A DNA stretch of 64,000 nucleotides from Aminobacterium sp. MB27-C1 (GCF_030908405.1 NZ_CP133089.1:1426001-1490000), one strand, 5' to 3'. Positions 44,046 to 58,718 are shown, counted from the stretch's first letter. The notes: generated from the sequence alone by a model not told the origin. Translations and numbers: made by a program.

Positions 44046-47000
44046 TTATTCATCTATATTAGATGTTTTTTCTGATGAAACTGAAGATTTATCTATTTTA
44101 TCACTTCGATCTGCGGGAACGACATCTACATCTTTAAACCATTCAACTCCAGTCCCTGCAGGAATTAAATGTCCAATGATGACATTTTCCTTCAATCCCT
44201 GCAGCGGATCTATGTCTCCCTTTACAGCAGCTCCTGCCAAAACCTGAGCTGTCTGCTGGAAGGAAGCGGCGCTCAAGAAACTATCGGTGGCTAAAGCAGC
44301 CTTGGTAATTCCATGAACGAACGGTTTGCATTTCGGTCCTTCTCTCAGTTTGCGCACGAAAGTGACATTCCATATGAGCTGTTTTTCATCTGAGCGAGCC
44401 GAAATTGGTCGAACAACAAATTCTTCCGCATTGGATCTCATAAGAAGATCAATCATAGCACGGTTAATCTCTTGTCCGCTATCTACCAATTTTTCTCCCT
44501 TTTTATCAAAAACAGGCTCTAAAATCACTTTTCCATACGCCAGATCATTTAACAGCTCAAGTAAAACTTTATCCCTCGTTAGGATCTCACCTTCAAGATC
44601 TACTGCTGCAATTTCAGCATCGACGAGACCACGTATAATTCGAGCATCAACCATTTGAGACACATCAGTCAAAGCATTGCCTTCTCCGTCTATGGCCTGA
44701 GTCAAAGGACGTCCCCAAATTTTATTCATGAGACGTTCTTGCAATGCATCAAGTACTGAAATACGTTCAACAGAGTGCCATAATTTCAGAGATTCGATAT
44801 CGTGTTCAAGACATACTTTGGCAGCTTCCTGCGTAAAGATACGGTCTCCTTCAGCCATAACGTCACCGCCAACACAAATATCTTCTGCTAAATAGGCACT
44901 ATCGACAAGCTTCTCTATGGCCTCACTGTCTCGAACACAGATTGAGACGGGGTCCCCAGCTGTAATAATCCCCAAATGTCCAGGACTTAAAATCGTTCCA
45001 GCTACGATCTCTTTGCCATCCTGAGATTCGAAAGGTTCTATAAGTTCAAGTCCTTCCATTCTTTTTCTAAAAGCGGCTTCCCCTATAACAAGGATGAGAT
45101 CTTTTCCTTTATCGCCCTCTAAAACAATCTGGGAGATGAGATAACCCGGTCGAAGAAGGGTACGGATAGCATCTTCTGTAAGTGGCTTGTTTTGATATTG
45201 AAGAATCGCATCATTCAAACGATTTGCCACTATATTTTTAACTATACGCCCTGAGAAAATACGTGTAGCCTCCATAATATTTTTCTCGTTTTCTTTCTGG
45301 ATGGCTTCATTCTCATTTTCTATTTCATCTGTCCAGACTAAATCACCTGCGACAAAGGATGTATCCCCTTCTTCAACAACTCTAATACGGTTAACTGGTG
45401 CAACCTTCCGAAGTATAACTTCGATGTGCTTGTTGTTTATAGAAACACCCTGAGAACGGTAAACACCCTGTATTTCGTCAACAAGACTGCGCTGAACCTC
45501 TTCTATACCTTCCACTTCAAGAAGTTGTTGAGGATCAACATTCCCTTCGGTAAGACGATCGCTCTTTCCAACTGTCTGACCTTCTTCTACAAGCAAATGC
45601 TGAGATGAAGGGATACTGTATGTAACCTTCTCTTCCTTGCCTGTTTCATCTGAAGTAATAATAACTTTTCTTTTGCCTTCCATCTCACGTATTTCTTGCA
45701 CCCGGCCATCAATTCCGGCAAGGTAAGAAACTTTTTTAGGACGACGGACTTCGAAAAGCTGCTCTATTCGAGGAAGACCCTGAGTAATGTCTTCACCCGT
45801 CATACGAACGCCTCCTGTGTGGAAGGTCCGCATTGTAAGCTGTGTTCCCGGTTCGCCTATGGACTGGGCTGCAACTACTCCAACCGATTCTCCAATGGCA
45901 ACTTCTTTTCGCGTAGCAAGGTCCATACCATAACATTTCTGGCACACACCCTGTTTGAGGGTACACGTCAATGGACTCCGTACCCAAATAGAGGAGAAAC
46001 CAAGTTTATCTATAGTCTCTGCTAGTTTAGGTGTTATAAGCTCTCCAGCCTCGACTACAATTTCCCCCGTTTCAGGATGGTAGAGATCATAAAGTGATGT
46101 TCTGCCTGCGATACGTTCAGCAAGAGAGATCATAACCTTACCGTCTTGAAGCATAGGCCTGATTTCTACACCCTTATTTGTGCCACAATCATGGTGCGTA
46201 ACAATGATATCTTGAGCAACATCTACAAGACGACGAGTTAAATAACCAGACTTAGCAGTACGAAGGGCAGTATCGGCCAAACCTTTTCGCGCTCCGTGGG
46301 TAGAAATGAAGTATTCCAACATATTCATTCCCTCACGGAAGTTTGCAGTAATAGGATAGTCGATAATTCGTCCTGACGGGTCAGACATCAAGCCTCGAAT
46401 ACCTGCCATCTGTCCCATCTGACTCTTACTTCCTCGCGCACCGGAATCAACCATCATGCGAATCGGATTTTCATGGGCCATATGGTCAAGAATATTATCG
46501 GAAATTCTACGTGACGCATCAGACCACAGTATTTCCTTTCGGTAAAGGTACTCCTCCTGCGTCAATATGCCCATTTCGAATTCTGACTTTAATTCGTCAT
46601 CTTCAACAACAGTTTTTTCTGTTATTTCCTTCTTTTCAGGAGGAATGATGATAGACTGAACTCCAAAACTAATGCCGCTAACAGTAGACCAATGGTAGCC
46701 TAACGACTTTATGCCATCGAGCATCCCTACAATTTCACTTCGAGTAATGACATCATATGCATCATCGATCAGCTTACCTATAGCCTTCTTGCCAAGCTGT
46801 TTATTAATAAAACGCAACTTCTCAGGAAGAATACTATTGAAAAGAACCCGCCCTGGAGAAGTTTCAAACCAATGTTCGTCATCGTTGTCGATATTCCACT
46901 CCATCTGTTTCTTCAAACGAATGCGAGCATTTAAATGAACCACCTTATGGTTCAAAGCAATGAGTACATCTTCAATATCTGAGAAATACGCGCCTTCACC

Positions 47001-49058
47001 TTTTAATCCGTCGCGTAAATCAGTCAGGTAATAAATACCAAGAATAATGTCCTGTGTCGGAGTTACTATAGGTCTGCCACTAGCAGGTGAAAGCAAGTTA
47101 TTGGCAGATAACATAAGAAGTCGTGCTTCTGCCTGCGCTTCAAGAGAAAGAGGCACGTGAACAGCCATCTGGTCTCCATCGAAGTCTGCGTTGAAAGCCG
47201 TACAAACTAATGGGTGCAAACGTATTGCCTTTCCTTCCATCAAGACTGGCTCAAAAGCCTGGATGCCCAATCTATGGAGTGTCGGAGCTCGATTCAACAA
47301 TACAGGGTGATCTTTAATAATATCTTCAAGAATCCCCCAAATCTCCTCTCGACCTCGTTCAATAAGACGTTTTGCACTCTTAACATTAGGTGCCAATCCA
47401 CGCTCAACAAGCTGTCGTATTACGAAAGGCTTGAAAAGCTCAAGAGCCATCTGCTTTGGCAATCCACACTGATATATCTTCAGTTGAGGACCAATAACAA
47501 TAACGGATCGCCCTGAATAGTCGACACGTTTACCCAACAAGTTTTGACGGAAACGACCTTTTTTACCTCTTAACAAGTCTGTCAAACTTTTCAATGGACG
47601 ATTTCCAGCTCCTAAAACAGCTTTCCCCATGCGACCATTGTCAATGAGAGCATCGACTGACTCCTGCAACATTCTTTTCTCATTGCGAATAATAATTTCT
47701 GGAGCCCGCAACTCCTGCAACTTTCTAAGACGATTGTTTCTATTAATTACACGTCTATAAAGATCATTCAAATCAGACGTGGCGAAACGACCCCCATCAA
47801 GTTGCACCATAGGACGAAGATCTGGTGGAATAACAGGCAGAACTTCCAAAACCATGGAATCTATCTGGGACTTACTTTTTCTAAAATCTTCAGAAACCTG
47901 AAGTCTTTTAATAAGCTTTCTCTTTTTCTGCCCTGTACTCTCAGAAACATCTTCTCGTAAAGTTGCACAAAGAAGATCTAAATCAGTTTTCTGTAAAAGT
48001 GTACGAACACCCTCTGCACCTATACCAGCACTGAATTTCTTATCGTAGGCAGCACATAAGTATTCTTCCCGCTCCATAATAATATCGCAGGCGTTAAAGG
48101 GAGACGATCCCTTTTCGATAACAATATAACAAGGATCCTCTATTGTTACCGTCTCTACCTGAGCCATAAAGCGTCCAGGATATTTTTCATGGAACATTTG
48201 GAATTCCGTAGCTGAAACAACATCACCCTTTGTAAAGGGTAATTTCGCCGCCGCAGTAACTACAAAAGTTTCCTGATTATTGACAACTGCGCGTTTAACA
48301 TCAAAATTAAGTTCCAGTTTCTGCAAACGTTCAATTTCTGAAGCAGAAATAACATCTCCTGGAACAAAATCAAGATTCTCAGGGACAGATACAAATTCAA
48401 AAGCAGGCTCCACCTTGAAGAGACTATCTCCATACTCTGTCTTATATCTTGAAACCTGCTGAGCGGAAAGAACATCGCCCTCATTCACAGGAATTTCATC
48501 AACGCTGATAATGCGATATGCCTCTTCAGCCTTGATTTTAGAATCGTAGTGCGAATGAATGCGTACTTCGCTCTCTGAAATAACATCTCCCCGTCGAGCT
48601 AAATCAGGACGTCGTCCTTCCATGACGACCTTATACGCCGCTTCTCGTTTACGCGTCGGAGCAAAATAGACAACTTTTTCCAAATCCTTTGTGCTTGTAC
48701 CCAAAAGAAGGCTCAAGCGGCTCGGAATGCCTCTGAGATACCAAATATGCACAACAGGCGCAGCCAACTCGATATGGCCCATTCGCTCTCTGCGAACACG
48801 GTTATCGGTAACTTCTACACCACAACGGTCACAAATGATACCTTTAAACTTTGGACCGCTTCGCTTGTATTTGCCACAGGCACATTCATAGCTTTTTGTG
48901 GGGCCAAAGATACGCTCACAGAAAAGTCCATCTTTTTCAGGGCGAAGTGTTCTATAGTTAATAGTTTCTGGCTTTTTAACTTCACCACTGGACAATTCTC
49001 TGATCCGTTCTGGGCTGGCCAGCTTAATACGTACCCCGACTATTTCTCTTTGGCTCAT
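44046..49058 (-). CDS. rpoC: RNA polymerase beta' subunit with repeat-containing insert
   Basis: Catalytic subunit of RNA polymerase. The zinc site (Cys59, Cys61, Cys76, Cys79), the [14 protein letters not shown] region and the Mg-binding NADFDGDQ (623-629) are intact, and [15 protein letters not shown] near the middle holds the second zinc site. At 1670 aa it exceeds E. coli (1407). Residues about 155-345 are an insert between the zinc domain and the core, with degenerate repeats of GDVxSAxE at 157, 194, 234, 278 and 324, comparable in place to the non-conserved insert of Thermus and Thermotoga beta'. It starts 3 bases after rpoB; a hairpin follows. Confidence 0.99.
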   Translation of the reverse strand: MSQREIVGVRIKLASPERIRELSSGEVKKPETINYRTLRPEKDGLFCERIFGPTKSYECACGKYKRSGPKFKGIICDRCGVEVTDNRVRRERMGHIELAAPVVHIWYLRGIPSRLSLLLGTSTKDLEKVVYFAPTRKREAAYKVVMEGRRPDLARRGDVISESEVRIHSHYDSKIKAEEAYRIISVDEIPVNEGDVLSAQQVSRYKTEYGDSLFKVEPAFEFVSVPENLDFVPGDVISASEIERLQKLELNFDVKRAVVNNQETFVVTAAAKLPFTKGDVVSATEFQMFHEKYPGRFMAQVETVTIEDPCYIVIEKGSSPFNACDIIMEREEYLCAAYDKKFSAGIGAEGVRTLLQKTDLDLLCATLREDVSESTGQKKRKLIKRLQVSEDFRKSKSQIDSMVLEVLPVIPPDLRPMVQLDGGRFATSDLNDLYRRVINRNNRLRKLQELRAPEIIIRNEKRMLQESVDALIDNGRMGKAVLGAGNRPLKSLTDLLRGKKGRFRQNLLGKRVDYSGRSVIVIGPQLKIYQCGLPKQMALELFKPFVIRQLVERGLAPNVKSAKRLIERGREEIWGILEDIIKDHPVLLNRAPTLHRLGIQAFEPVLMEGKAIRLHPLVCTAFNADFDGDQMAVHVPLSLEAQAEARLLMLSANNLLSPASGRPIVTPTQDIILGIYYLTDLRDGLKGEGAYFSDIEDVLIALNHKVVHLNARIRLKKQMEWNIDNDDEHWFETSPGRVLFNSILPEKLRFINKQLGKKAIGKLIDDAYDVITRSEIVGMLDGIKSLGYHWSTVSGISFGVQSIIIPPEKKEITEKTVVEDDELKSEFEMGILTQEEYLYRKEILWSDASRRISDNILDHMAHENPIRMMVDSGARGSKSQMGQMAGIRGLMSDPSGRIIDYPITANFREGMNMLEYFISTHGARKGLADTALRTAKSGYLTRRLVDVAQDIIVTHHDCGTNKGVEIRPMLQDGKVMISLAERIAGRTSLYDLYHPETGEIVVEAGELITPKLAETIDKLGFSSIWVRSPLTCTLKQGVCQKCYGMDLATRKEVAIGESVGVVAAQSIGEPGTQLTMRTFHTGGVRMTGEDITQGLPRIEQLFEVRRPKKVSYLAGIDGRVQEIREMEGKRKVIITSDETGKEEKVTYSIPSSQHLLVEEGQTVGKSDRLTEGNVDPQQLLEVEGIEEVQRSLVDEIQGVYRSQGVSINNKHIEVILRKVAPVNRIRVVEEGDTSFVAGDLVWTDEIENENEAIQKENEKNIMEATRIFSGRIVKNIVANRLNDAILQYQNKPLTEDAIRTLLRPGYLISQIVLEGDKGKDLILVIGEAAFRKRMEGLELIEPFESQDGKEIVAGTILSPGHLGIITAGDPVSICVRDSEAIEKLVDSAYLAEDICVGGDVMAEGDRIFTQEAAKVCLEHDIESLKLWHSVERISVLDALQERLMNKIWGRPLTQAIDGEGNALTDVSQMVDARIIRGLVDAEIAAVDLEGEILTRDKVLLELLNDLAYGKVILEPVFDKKGEKLVDSGQEINRAMIDLLMRSNAEEFVVRPISARSDEKQLIWNVTFVRKLREGPKCKPFVHGITKAALATDSFLSAASFQQTAQVLAGAAVKGDIDPLQGLKENVIIGHLIPAGTGVEWFKDVDVVPADRSDKIDKSSVSSEKTSNIDE

Positions 49059-49061
49059 CTA

Positions 49062-52000
49062 TTATTCAGCCCCTTCCGGGTCATCATTACTTTCCTCAAA
49101 CACATCTTCAAAAAGCATGTTTTCGGACATTACTTCTTTCTCATCAACGACAACTTCCATTTCATCGGCGATTTCTTCCTCTACTTTTTCAGATTTCTGA
49201 GGTTCTTGTGGCTTTTCTTCCTTCTCTTTTACGCCTACAGTCTCTGAAGTGGAACGACGTGCTCCATCTTCATCCTCATCATCCATAACCAATTCGCCAA
49301 TGGTTCCGTCGCTGTATTTAATTTCAACATCTAGCACTAAACCCTGTAATTCTTTAACAAGAACACGGAAGCTTTCAGGAACACCGGGCTTCGCCAAGTT
49401 TTGTCCTTTTACAATCTTCTCATATGTCTTCAGACGACCTCGTATATCGTCAGATTTAACAGTCAACATTTCCTGAAGTATGTGAGCCGCTCCATATCCT
49501 TCAAGGGCCCAAACTTCCATTTCTCCAAAACGCTGACCACCAAACTGAGCTTTACCACCCAAAGGCTGCTGAGTTATCAAACTGTAAGGACCGATCGAAC
49601 GAGCGTGGATTTTATCGTCAACAAGGTGAATGAGCTTGAGCATATACATACATCCAACTGTGACTTTCTTTTCCATACGCTCTCCTGTTCGTCCGTCATA
49701 GAGAGTAATCATACCGTCTGACGTTAAGTCAGGATATTTTTCTTTACTCAATTTATCGAGAAGATCAAAAATTTCTCCTTCTTGAGCACCTTCAAAAACT
49801 GGTGTCGCCACATGCCATCCATTGTTCATTGCCACAAATCCCATAATGGTCTCAAGAACCTGCCCCAGGTTCATACGGCTAGGAACACCCAGAGGGTTCA
49901 AAACAATGTCACAAGGAGTTCCGTCTGGCAAGTAAGGCATATCTTCTACTGGAAGAATACGAGAAACAACACCTTTGTTTCCGTGTCGACCTGCCATTTT
50001 GTCACCAACTGTTATTTTACGAAGCTGGGCAACATAAATCTTAACGACTTCATTGACACCAGGGCTCAATGCATCTGGGTTATTCTCTCGTGTCATGCGC
50101 TTTACAGCAACAATCTTTCCACGAGCACCATGCGGAACTTTAAGAGACGTATCTCTTACCTCTCTCGCTTTTTCTCCGAATATTGCTCTGAGAAGTTTTT
50201 CCTCCGGGGATTGATCAGACTCTCCCTTAGGAGTTACTTTACCAACGAGAATATCACCCGCATTAACCTCGGCTCCGACACGCACTATGCCATCTTCATC
50301 GAGATTTTTAAGCATATCTTCTCCCACATTGGGAATGTCGCGGGTTATTTCTTCTGGTCCAAGTTTGGTGTCTCGTGCCTCTATTTCATATTCTTCTATA
50401 TGTATAGATGTATAGAAATCTTCTTTAACAAGACGTTCACTAAGGAGAATGGCATCTTCGTAGTTGTATCCTTCCCAAGGAAGGAACGCAACAAGAACAT
50501 TTCTTCCCAAAGCGAGCTCTCCGTTATCAACAGATTGGCCATCTGCTATAATATCGCCTTTTTTAACCTGTTCTCCCTTCAATACTGAGGGACGTTGATG
50601 AATAATCGTTCCTTGGTTAGACCTTCGGAATTTCACCAAGGGGTATACGTGAATACCACGCTCTGACCTTACCTCTATACGATCAGCATCAACGTAAGCT
50701 ACTTCTCCATTCTCAGATGCGACAACGCAAGAACCTGAGTCTTTCGCGATTCTATGTTCAATTCCTGTTCCAACTCGCGGTGCATCTGGTTGAATAAGAG
50801 GTACAGCCTGGCGTTGCATGTTTGATCCCATAAGAGCACGGTTAGCGTCGTCGTGCTCGAGGAAAGGAATAAGAGCCGTTGAAACAGAAACAATCTGTTT
50901 AGGCGAGACGTCGAGATAATCCACCATGTCTCTAGGGATAAGTTCAATATCTCCACGATAACGCGTATGGCATTCCTCTTCCAAATAACCATCTTCATCT
51001 ATTGGAGTATTCGCTCTGGCAATATATAAATTGTCTTCTTCATCGGCTGAAAGATATTCGATTTCTTTGGCAACTTTTCCTTCTACAACTTTGCGCCGAG
51101 GAGTCATCAAGAAGCCATATTCATTGACCCTCGCATAGGTAGCCAGAGATGTAACCAAGCCAATGTTTGGTCCTTCTGGCGTCTCTATTGGGCATATTCT
51201 TCCATAGTGAGTATGATGAACGTCTCGAGCTTCAAATCCGGCTCTTTCTCTGCTCAAACCACCAGGTCCCAACGCCGAAAGACGCCTACGGTGAGTTACC
51301 TCAGCGAGAGGGTTCGTCTGATCCATAAACTGGGAAAGCTGTCCTGAACCAAAGAATTCTCGAATAGCCGCTGCAATGGGGCGAACGTTAATGAGATCTC
51401 TTGCCATTGCTGATTCCAAGTCTGGTACAGTCGTCATTCGTTCTTTAGCAATGCGTTCCATACGAAGCAAGCCTATACGGATCTGGTTTTGAAGAAGCTC
51501 TCCGACAGAACGAACTCTTCGATTTCCAAGATGGTCGATATCGTCATCTTCCGATTCAGGGTTGCGAAGCTCAATGACACCCAGAATAATGCGACGAATG
51601 TCTTCAAGAGTGAGCAACCTGTTATCTTCAGGAATAGAAAGACCTAAACGTCGATTTATTTTGTAACGTCCAACTCTGCCCAAATTATATCTTCGTGTAT
51701 CAAAGAACAGACTATACACATACTCTCTGGCATTCTCTACCCGTGCTGGTTCATTGGGGCGAAGACGACGGAACATCTCAAGTACAGCATCGTCACTGCC
51801 AACAGTATTGTCACGCTCCAAAGTTGCAGCAATAGCTGGATCTACGCTCCAGACGTGAACTTTTGTTCTTCCCTGACTCCACAATGCTTCAAGATGCTCT
51901 TTCGTCAATCTGTCATTCTTAACTACTATTTCATTGCCTTCCCCATCGACTATCGTCTCTGCAATGAGTCGACCCTTAACATCTTCTTCCGTTAAATCTA

Positions 52001-52679
52001 CCTCTATTACTGTTGCGCCAAACATTTCGAGTATCTCTTCGTTACTCGATACGCCAAAAGCTTTCAACAAAATTGTTGCTGGAAGCTTTTTCCTATTGTC
52101 TATGTTCACAGAAAGAACGTCTCCAGGACTTAAACTAAACTCCAACCACGCTCCACGATCTGGAATAATCTTCGCAGAGTAAGTCTCTTGTCCAGGAATG
52201 TCTTCTTCCTTATGAAAATAAACGCCAGCAGAACGAGCAAGCTGATTAACAACTACTCGTTCCGTTCCATTAATAATAAAGGTGCCCCTATCGGTCATAA
52301 TAGGAAAATCTCCGAGGAAAATCTCTTCTTCCTTGATCTCCTTGGTCTTCCTATTGGTAAGCCTGATAGTAGCACGTATGGGTTGAGACCATGTCAAGTC
52401 TCTCTGTCGGGCTTCTTCTTCATCTCCAGAAGGATCATCCACAAAGTAATGGACAAACTCAAGAGCAAAAGCCCCATCATAACTTTCTATAGGAAAAACT
52501 TCATGAAGAAGTTCTTCCAATCCCTGCAACTTCCTCGAATCCGCATCGCAACTCTTCTGATAAAACCAATCATAAGAATTACGCTGGATTTCTATCATGT
52601 CAGGAATCTCTACAAGATCCCTGGCACGTCCGAAAGTTAACCTCTGCCGCCTTCTGCCCACGGGAACAAACTCGGCCAT
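49062..52679 (-). CDS. rpoB: RNA polymerase beta subunit
   Basis: Core subunit of RNA polymerase, 1205 aa. The rifampicin region [28 protein letters not shown] (in parts) keeps the residues of drug-sensitive enzymes, followed by [38 protein letters not shown] (in part) and the [13 protein letters not shown] segment lie near the end. The last ~70 residues are an unusual acidic, low-complexity tail rich in Glu, Asp, Lys and Val. GGAGG lies 11 bases before the ATG. The gene is led by its own promoters after a tRNA-Leu; no rplJL is upstream. Confidence 0.99.
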   Translation of the reverse strand: MAEFVPVGRRRQRLTFGRARDLVEIPDMIEIQRNSYDWFYQKSCDADSRKLQGLEELLHEVFPIESYDGAFALEFVHYFVDDPSGDEEEARQRDLTWSQPIRATIRLTNRKTKEIKEEEIFLGDFPIMTDRGTFIINGTERVVVNQLARSAGVYFHKEEDIPGQETYSAKIIPDRGAWLEFSLSPGDVLSVNIDNRKKLPATILLKAFGVSSNEEILEMFGATVIEVDLTEEDVKGRLIAETIVDGEGNEIVVKNDRLTKEHLEALWSQGRTKVHVWSVDPAIAATLERDNTVGSDDAVLEMFRRLRPNEPARVENAREYVYSLFFDTRRYNLGRVGRYKINRRLGLSIPEDNRLLTLEDIRRIILGVIELRNPESEDDDIDHLGNRRVRSVGELLQNQIRIGLLRMERIAKERMTTVPDLESAMARDLINVRPIAAAIREFFGSGQLSQFMDQTNPLAEVTHRRRLSALGPGGLSRERAGFEARDVHHTHYGRICPIETPEGPNIGLVTSLATYARVNEYGFLMTPRRKVVEGKVAKEIEYLSADEEDNLYIARANTPIDEDGYLEEECHTRYRGDIELIPRDMVDYLDVSPKQIVSVSTALIPFLEHDDANRALMGSNMQRQAVPLIQPDAPRVGTGIEHRIAKDSGSCVVASENGEVAYVDADRIEVRSERGIHVYPLVKFRRSNQGTIIHQRPSVLKGEQVKKGDIIADGQSVDNGELALGRNVLVAFLPWEGYNYEDAILLSERLVKEDFYTSIHIEEYEIEARDTKLGPEEITRDIPNVGEDMLKNLDEDGIVRVGAEVNAGDILVGKVTPKGESDQSPEEKLLRAIFGEKAREVRDTSLKVPHGARGKIVAVKRMTRENNPDALSPGVNEVVKIYVAQLRKITVGDKMAGRHGNKGVVSRILPVEDMPYLPDGTPCDIVLNPLGVPSRMNLGQVLETIMGFVAMNNGWHVATPVFEGAQEGEIFDLLDKLSKEKYPDLTSDGMITLYDGRTGERMEKKVTVGCMYMLKLIHLVDDKIHARSIGPYSLITQQPLGGKAQFGGQRFGEMEVWALEGYGAAHILQEMLTVKSDDIRGRLKTYEKIVKGQNLAKPGVPESFRVLVKELQGLVLDVEIKYSDGTIGELVMDDEDEDGARRSTSETVGVKEKEEKPQEPQKSEKVEEEIADEMEVVVDEKEVMSENMLFEDVFEESNDDPEGAE

Positions 52680-52734
52680 GCGCGTTATGACCTCCCTGTA
52701 AAAGATATGGGGGAAATAATGTTGACGAAGAACA

Positions 52735-52763
52735 AAGATAACAAAAAGGGCGCGTTATGTCAA
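52735..52763 (-). promoter_or_regulatory. rpoB promoter P2, -35 inside the terminator hairpin
   Basis: The minus strand reads TTGACA, 17 bases, TATCTT. The perfect -35 lies at the loop and descending arm of the hairpin described next, and the -10 just beyond its T-run. A transcript would start about 50 bases before rpoB and avoid the terminator. Confidence 0.72.
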
Positions 52764-52779
52764 CGACACAACGCAGCCC
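52743..52779 (-). terminator. Strong intrinsic terminator between tRNA-Leu and rpoB
   Basis: On the minus strand GGGCTGCGTTGTGTC pairs with GACATAACGCGCCC (14 pairs with one bulged T and one G-U), loop GTT, then TTTTTGTT. It ends the tRNA-Leu unit. RNA begun at P1 would start almost at the foot of this stem, so it could also act as an attenuator for rpoBC. Confidence 0.85.
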
Positions 52780-52782
52780 CTT

Positions 52783-52812
52783 ATTATATCCTCTATAAGG
52801 CACATATTGCAA
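52783..52812 (-). promoter_or_regulatory. rpoB promoter P1, directly before a terminator
   Basis: The minus strand reads TTGCAA, 18 bases, TATAAT. The -10 is perfect, the -35 is 4 of 6 and the spacing slightly long. It lies 17 bases after the tRNA-Leu 3' end. Confidence 0.55.
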
Positions 52813-52829
52813 GTCTTAAACTATATATA

Positions 52830-52917
52830 TGGTGCCGAGGCGGGGACTCGAACCCCGACAGGCTAAATGCCCACTAGAACCTGAATCTAGCGCGTCTACC
52901 AATTCCGCCACCCCGGC
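52830..52917 (-). tRNA. tRNA-Leu, anticodon CAG
   Basis: An 88-base class II tRNA whose 3' CCA is encoded. The acceptor stem GCCGGGG pairs with CCTCGGC, the D-arm contains GGCGGAATTGGTAGACGC, the anticodon stem CTAGA/TCTAG closes the loop TTCAGGT, a leucine-type variable arm follows, and the T-arm has GGGGTTCGAGTCCCC. Anticodon CAG reads the CUG leucine codon. Confidence 0.98.
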
Positions 52918-52936
52918 TTCTCTTATCACGACGGTA

Positions 52937-52965
52937 ATTGTAGCAAGGGCCAGCCGCTTTGGCAA
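52937..52965 (-). promoter_or_regulatory. Promoter of tRNA-Leu
   Basis: The minus strand reads TTGCCA, 17 bases, TACAAT, about 20 bases before the mature tRNA 5' end. It falls in the short gap after the sua5-type gene. Confidence 0.7.
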
Positions 52966-52975
52966 GCTTTTTTTG

Positions 52976-55855
<2,880 letters not shown>

Positions 55856-55883
55856 TTTAACCACACCTTACATCATTAAAAAT

Positions 55884-55912
55884 ATCGGGTTTCTCCTCAG
55901 GAGAAACCCGAT
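55884..55912 (-). terminator. Intrinsic terminator after metG
   Basis: A perfect 13-bp stem ATCGGGTTTCTCC / GGAGAAACCCGAT with a three-base loop is followed by ATTTTTAAT on the minus strand. It lies between metG and tatD and is the strongest punctuation in the right-hand housekeeping cluster. Confidence 0.9.
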
Positions 55913-55938
55913 AAACATATCTCCTGTTGTCATAAAAA

Positions 55939-57870
55939 CTAACTGATGCGACACCCCAAGGGGATTTCTTTATCAGGCGTAAGAAGGGCCAAAACAGACT
56001 TATCTGCCGGACCACACGCCAAAAGCATCCCTCGGCTCTCTACTCCACAAAGTTTCGCAGGTTTCAAATTTACAACAACGATTATTCTTTTTCCCAACAA
56101 CTCTTCCTGGGTGAAATGCTCTTTTAAACCAGAGACAATAGTACGCTTTTCATATCCGAGATCCACAAGCAACTTATATAGTTTTCTCGCTTTGGGAATT
56201 TCCTCAACAGAAACAATTTTCCCTACCCGAAGCTCTACTTTTGCAAAATCATCAATAGGAATTTGCTCTTCGTGATTCCCCGGATCTGGTGCATTCCCTT
56301 TTTTAGCTTCGCGTTCTGCCTTTTCTTCTTTCCATTTAGCTATATCTATACGAGGAAACAAAACGTCTCCCTTTGTAGTAAGAGTCCCTGCAGGAAAACT
56401 CCCAAAAGAGAAGGCTGGAATTCCGTGCTTTTCAGGTGTCCCTTCAAGCCCCAGCTGTTTCCATAGTTTTTCCGCTGTCCACGGCATAAAGGGAGCCACG
56501 AGAAGGCCAGTAGCACGAAGTATTTCGGCCAAAACAAAGAAAACCGTGTCAAGACGTTCCTGCGGACCTTCTTTGCCAAGTTTCCAAGGCATAGTCTCAT
56601 CTATATATTTGTTTCCTCTTCGAATAAGAGCCCAGATGACTTTTAATGCATCGTCAAATGCAAAATTCGACATGCGTTCTTCAACATCAGAGAAAGTAGT
56701 CTGAATGAGAGTTTCAATCTCCTTATCAACTTCCTCAAAATCTCTATGTGCAGGAATAACACCATCTCTGAAATTCTTTACCATCTGAAGGGTTCTGTTT
56801 AATAAATTCCCCAAGTCGTTGGCGAGATCTGAATTAATTCTCTGAACCATTGCCTGTTCAGAGAAATCTCCATCATGTCCGAAGGGAACTTCTCGCAAAA
56901 CAAAATATCTAAAGGGATCAACACCATAAACATCGGCCATCTCAAAAGGATCAACTACATTTCCCTTAGATTTAGACATCTTCTCGCCTTCCACAGTCCA
57001 CCAGCCATGGGCAAAAACTGACACTGGAGGATTCAGGCCAAGAGCCAGAAGCATTATGGGCCAAATCACACAGTGGAAACGAATTATATCCTTGCCTACT
57101 AAATGGTGGACATTTGGCCAAAATTTACGAATTTTTTCATCGTCTTTCATATATCCACATGCCGTCAAATAGTTGATGAGAGCGTCAAACCACACATAGA
57201 CAACATGCTTTTCGTCTCCAGGAACAGGAATACCCCATTTAATGCTTGTTCGAGAAACAGACTGATCTCGAACGCCACTACGGATAAAGCTGACAATCTC
57301 GTTATAGCGGCTTTTTGGCATTACGGCCTTGAGATTCTTTTCATAATATTCAAGAAGCTGATCTGCATACTTGGAGGCACGGAAAAAGTAGCTTTCCTCT
57401 TCCATTTTTTGAAGAGGACGTTTACAGTCAGGGCAGGTTTTGTTTTCTCCCATGCTGCTCTCGGGAACATATGTTTCGCAAGGAACGCAATACCATCCTT
57501 CATATGTTCCTTTATAAATGTCTCCTTGATCCATCAATTTTTTAAAAATAGCCTGAACGACTTTTTCATGACGTTCCTCTGTTGTACGAATGAAATCGTC
57601 ATTGGAAATATTGAGAACTTCCCATAGCCTACGGAAATTCTCCATGGTCTTATCAGCCAGTTCTTTAGCCGTCATTCCCTTTTTTTCAGCACTCTGCTGA
57701 ATCTTTTGTCCATGCTCATCTGTCCCTGTGCAAAAGAAAACATCATATCCCGTCATACGTCGATAACGAGCCATAACGTCTGCTGCAATTGTTGTGTAAG
57801 CGTGTCCTATATGAGGGATGTCATTGACATAATAAATAGGCGTGGTGATATAAAAACTTTTTTCTGACAT
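55939..57870 (-). CDS. metG: Methionyl-tRNA synthetase with C-terminal tRNA-binding domain
   Basis: Charges tRNA-Met. The class I signature HIGH (residues 20-23) and KMSKSKGNV are intact. A zinc knuckle with CVPCE and CPDCKRP lies in the connective domain, and the anticodon-binding helical domain follows. The last ~110 residues (DDFAKVELRVGKIVSVEEIP in part, SRGMLLACG) are an EMAPII/Trbp111-like tRNA-binding domain that dimerises. Length is 643 aa, as in Bacillus. It lies 16 bases after rsmI. Confidence 0.97.
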   Translation of the reverse strand: MSEKSFYITTPIYYVNDIPHIGHAYTTIAADVMARYRRMTGYDVFFCTGTDEHGQKIQQSAEKKGMTAKELADKTMENFRRLWEVLNISNDDFIRTTEERHEKVVQAIFKKLMDQGDIYKGTYEGWYCVPCETYVPESSMGENKTCPDCKRPLQKMEEESYFFRASKYADQLLEYYEKNLKAVMPKSRYNEIVSFIRSGVRDQSVSRTSIKWGIPVPGDEKHVVYVWFDALINYLTACGYMKDDEKIRKFWPNVHHLVGKDIIRFHCVIWPIMLLALGLNPPVSVFAHGWWTVEGEKMSKSKGNVVDPFEMADVYGVDPFRYFVLREVPFGHDGDFSEQAMVQRINSDLANDLGNLLNRTLQMVKNFRDGVIPAHRDFEEVDKEIETLIQTTFSDVEERMSNFAFDDALKVIWALIRRGNKYIDETMPWKLGKEGPQERLDTVFFVLAEILRATGLLVAPFMPWTAEKLWKQLGLEGTPEKHGIPAFSFGSFPAGTLTTKGDVLFPRIDIAKWKEEKAEREAKKGNAPDPGNHEEQIPIDDFAKVELRVGKIVSVEEIPKARKLYKLLVDLGYEKRTIVSGLKEHFTQEELLGKRIIVVVNLKPAKLCGVESRGMLLACGPADKSVLALLTPDKEIPLGCRIS

Positions 57871-57886
57871 CGTTGTTCCTCCCTTA

Positions 57887-58714
57887 TCAATCTATTTTCT
57901 GTCGCAAGCGAATAATCCATTCTTTTACCGTGTTTTTCGCTACAGGATAATGCAGAATTATAAAATTTACAACTTCTTTCTGGGTCATGCCATCTGCTAG
58001 CATATTTTCAGCTTCTTTTTTCCACTGATCATCATCAAATTCTTTCAGCGATGGCTTATCTATTACTAAAACAAGTTCTCCGCGTATTCCTTCTTCTTCG
58101 ATTTGCCGCAAAAGAAGTTCAAGAGTGGATCGACGCGCTTCTTGATAAATTTTACTTATTTCTCTCACAAGAGCTGCTGGTCGGTTCCCGAAAATTTGAA
58201 GAATATCTGCTATATGTTTTTTCGCTTTATGGGGTGACAGATAAAAAATAAGCGAGTACACATGAGATTTTAAACTTTCAAGAGCTGCTCTGCGCTCTCC
58301 CTGTTTATCTGGGAGGAACCCGTAAAAAGTAAAAGGATGTGTTTCAAATCCCGACTGAATAATAGCTGGTACAAAGGCTGTTGCTCCCGGAAGGACATCG
58401 ATTTCTACATCACAAGCGATAGCTGCCCGAATAAGGACACTTCCAGGATCCGATATTCCTGGCGTTCCGGCATCAGAAACAAGAGCAATATTTTCTCCTC
58501 TTTTAAGCCTTTCCACAAGCTGATCTGTTCGCTTTTGTTCGTTATGAGCATAGTATGAAATTGTCGGAACATGGATTTTATAACGTTGCAAAAGTATCGC
58601 TGTTTTTCGAGTATCTTCACAAGCAATAATATCTGCATTTCTCAACACTTTTATGGCTCGCAATGTTATATCTTCGAGATTTCCTACAGGAGTAGGAACT
58701 ACATAAAGAGACAT
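57887..58714 (-). CDS. rsmI: 16S rRNA (cytidine-1402 2'-O) methyltransferase RsmI
   Basis: SAM-dependent methyltransferase that modifies C1402 in the ribosomal P site. VPTPVGNLEDITLRAIKVL (in part), ACEDTRKTAILL and LVSDAGTPGISDPGSVLI are the tetrapyrrole-methylase-type motifs of this family. Length is 275 aa. It begins 4 bases after the TrmN6-like gene and precedes metG. Confidence 0.96.
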   Translation of the reverse strand: MSLYVVPTPVGNLEDITLRAIKVLRNADIIACEDTRKTAILLQRYKIHVPTISYYAHNEQKRTDQLVERLKRGENIALVSDAGTPGISDPGSVLIRAAIACDVEIDVLPGATAFVPAIIQSGFETHPFTFYGFLPDKQGERRAALESLKSHVYSLIFYLSPHKAKKHIADILQIFGNRPAALVREISKIYQEARRSTLELLLRQIEEEGIRGELVLVIDKPSLKEFDDDQWKKEAENMLADGMTQKEVVNFIILHYPVAKNTVKEWIIRLRQKID

Positions 58715-58718
58715 ATTG

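Noticed and set aside
49782-50588. A 268-codon open frame on the plus strand inside rpoB
   Set aside because: It is antisense to highly conserved rpoB sequence, has Phe/Ser/Asn-rich composition typical of shadow frames and no ribosome binding site.
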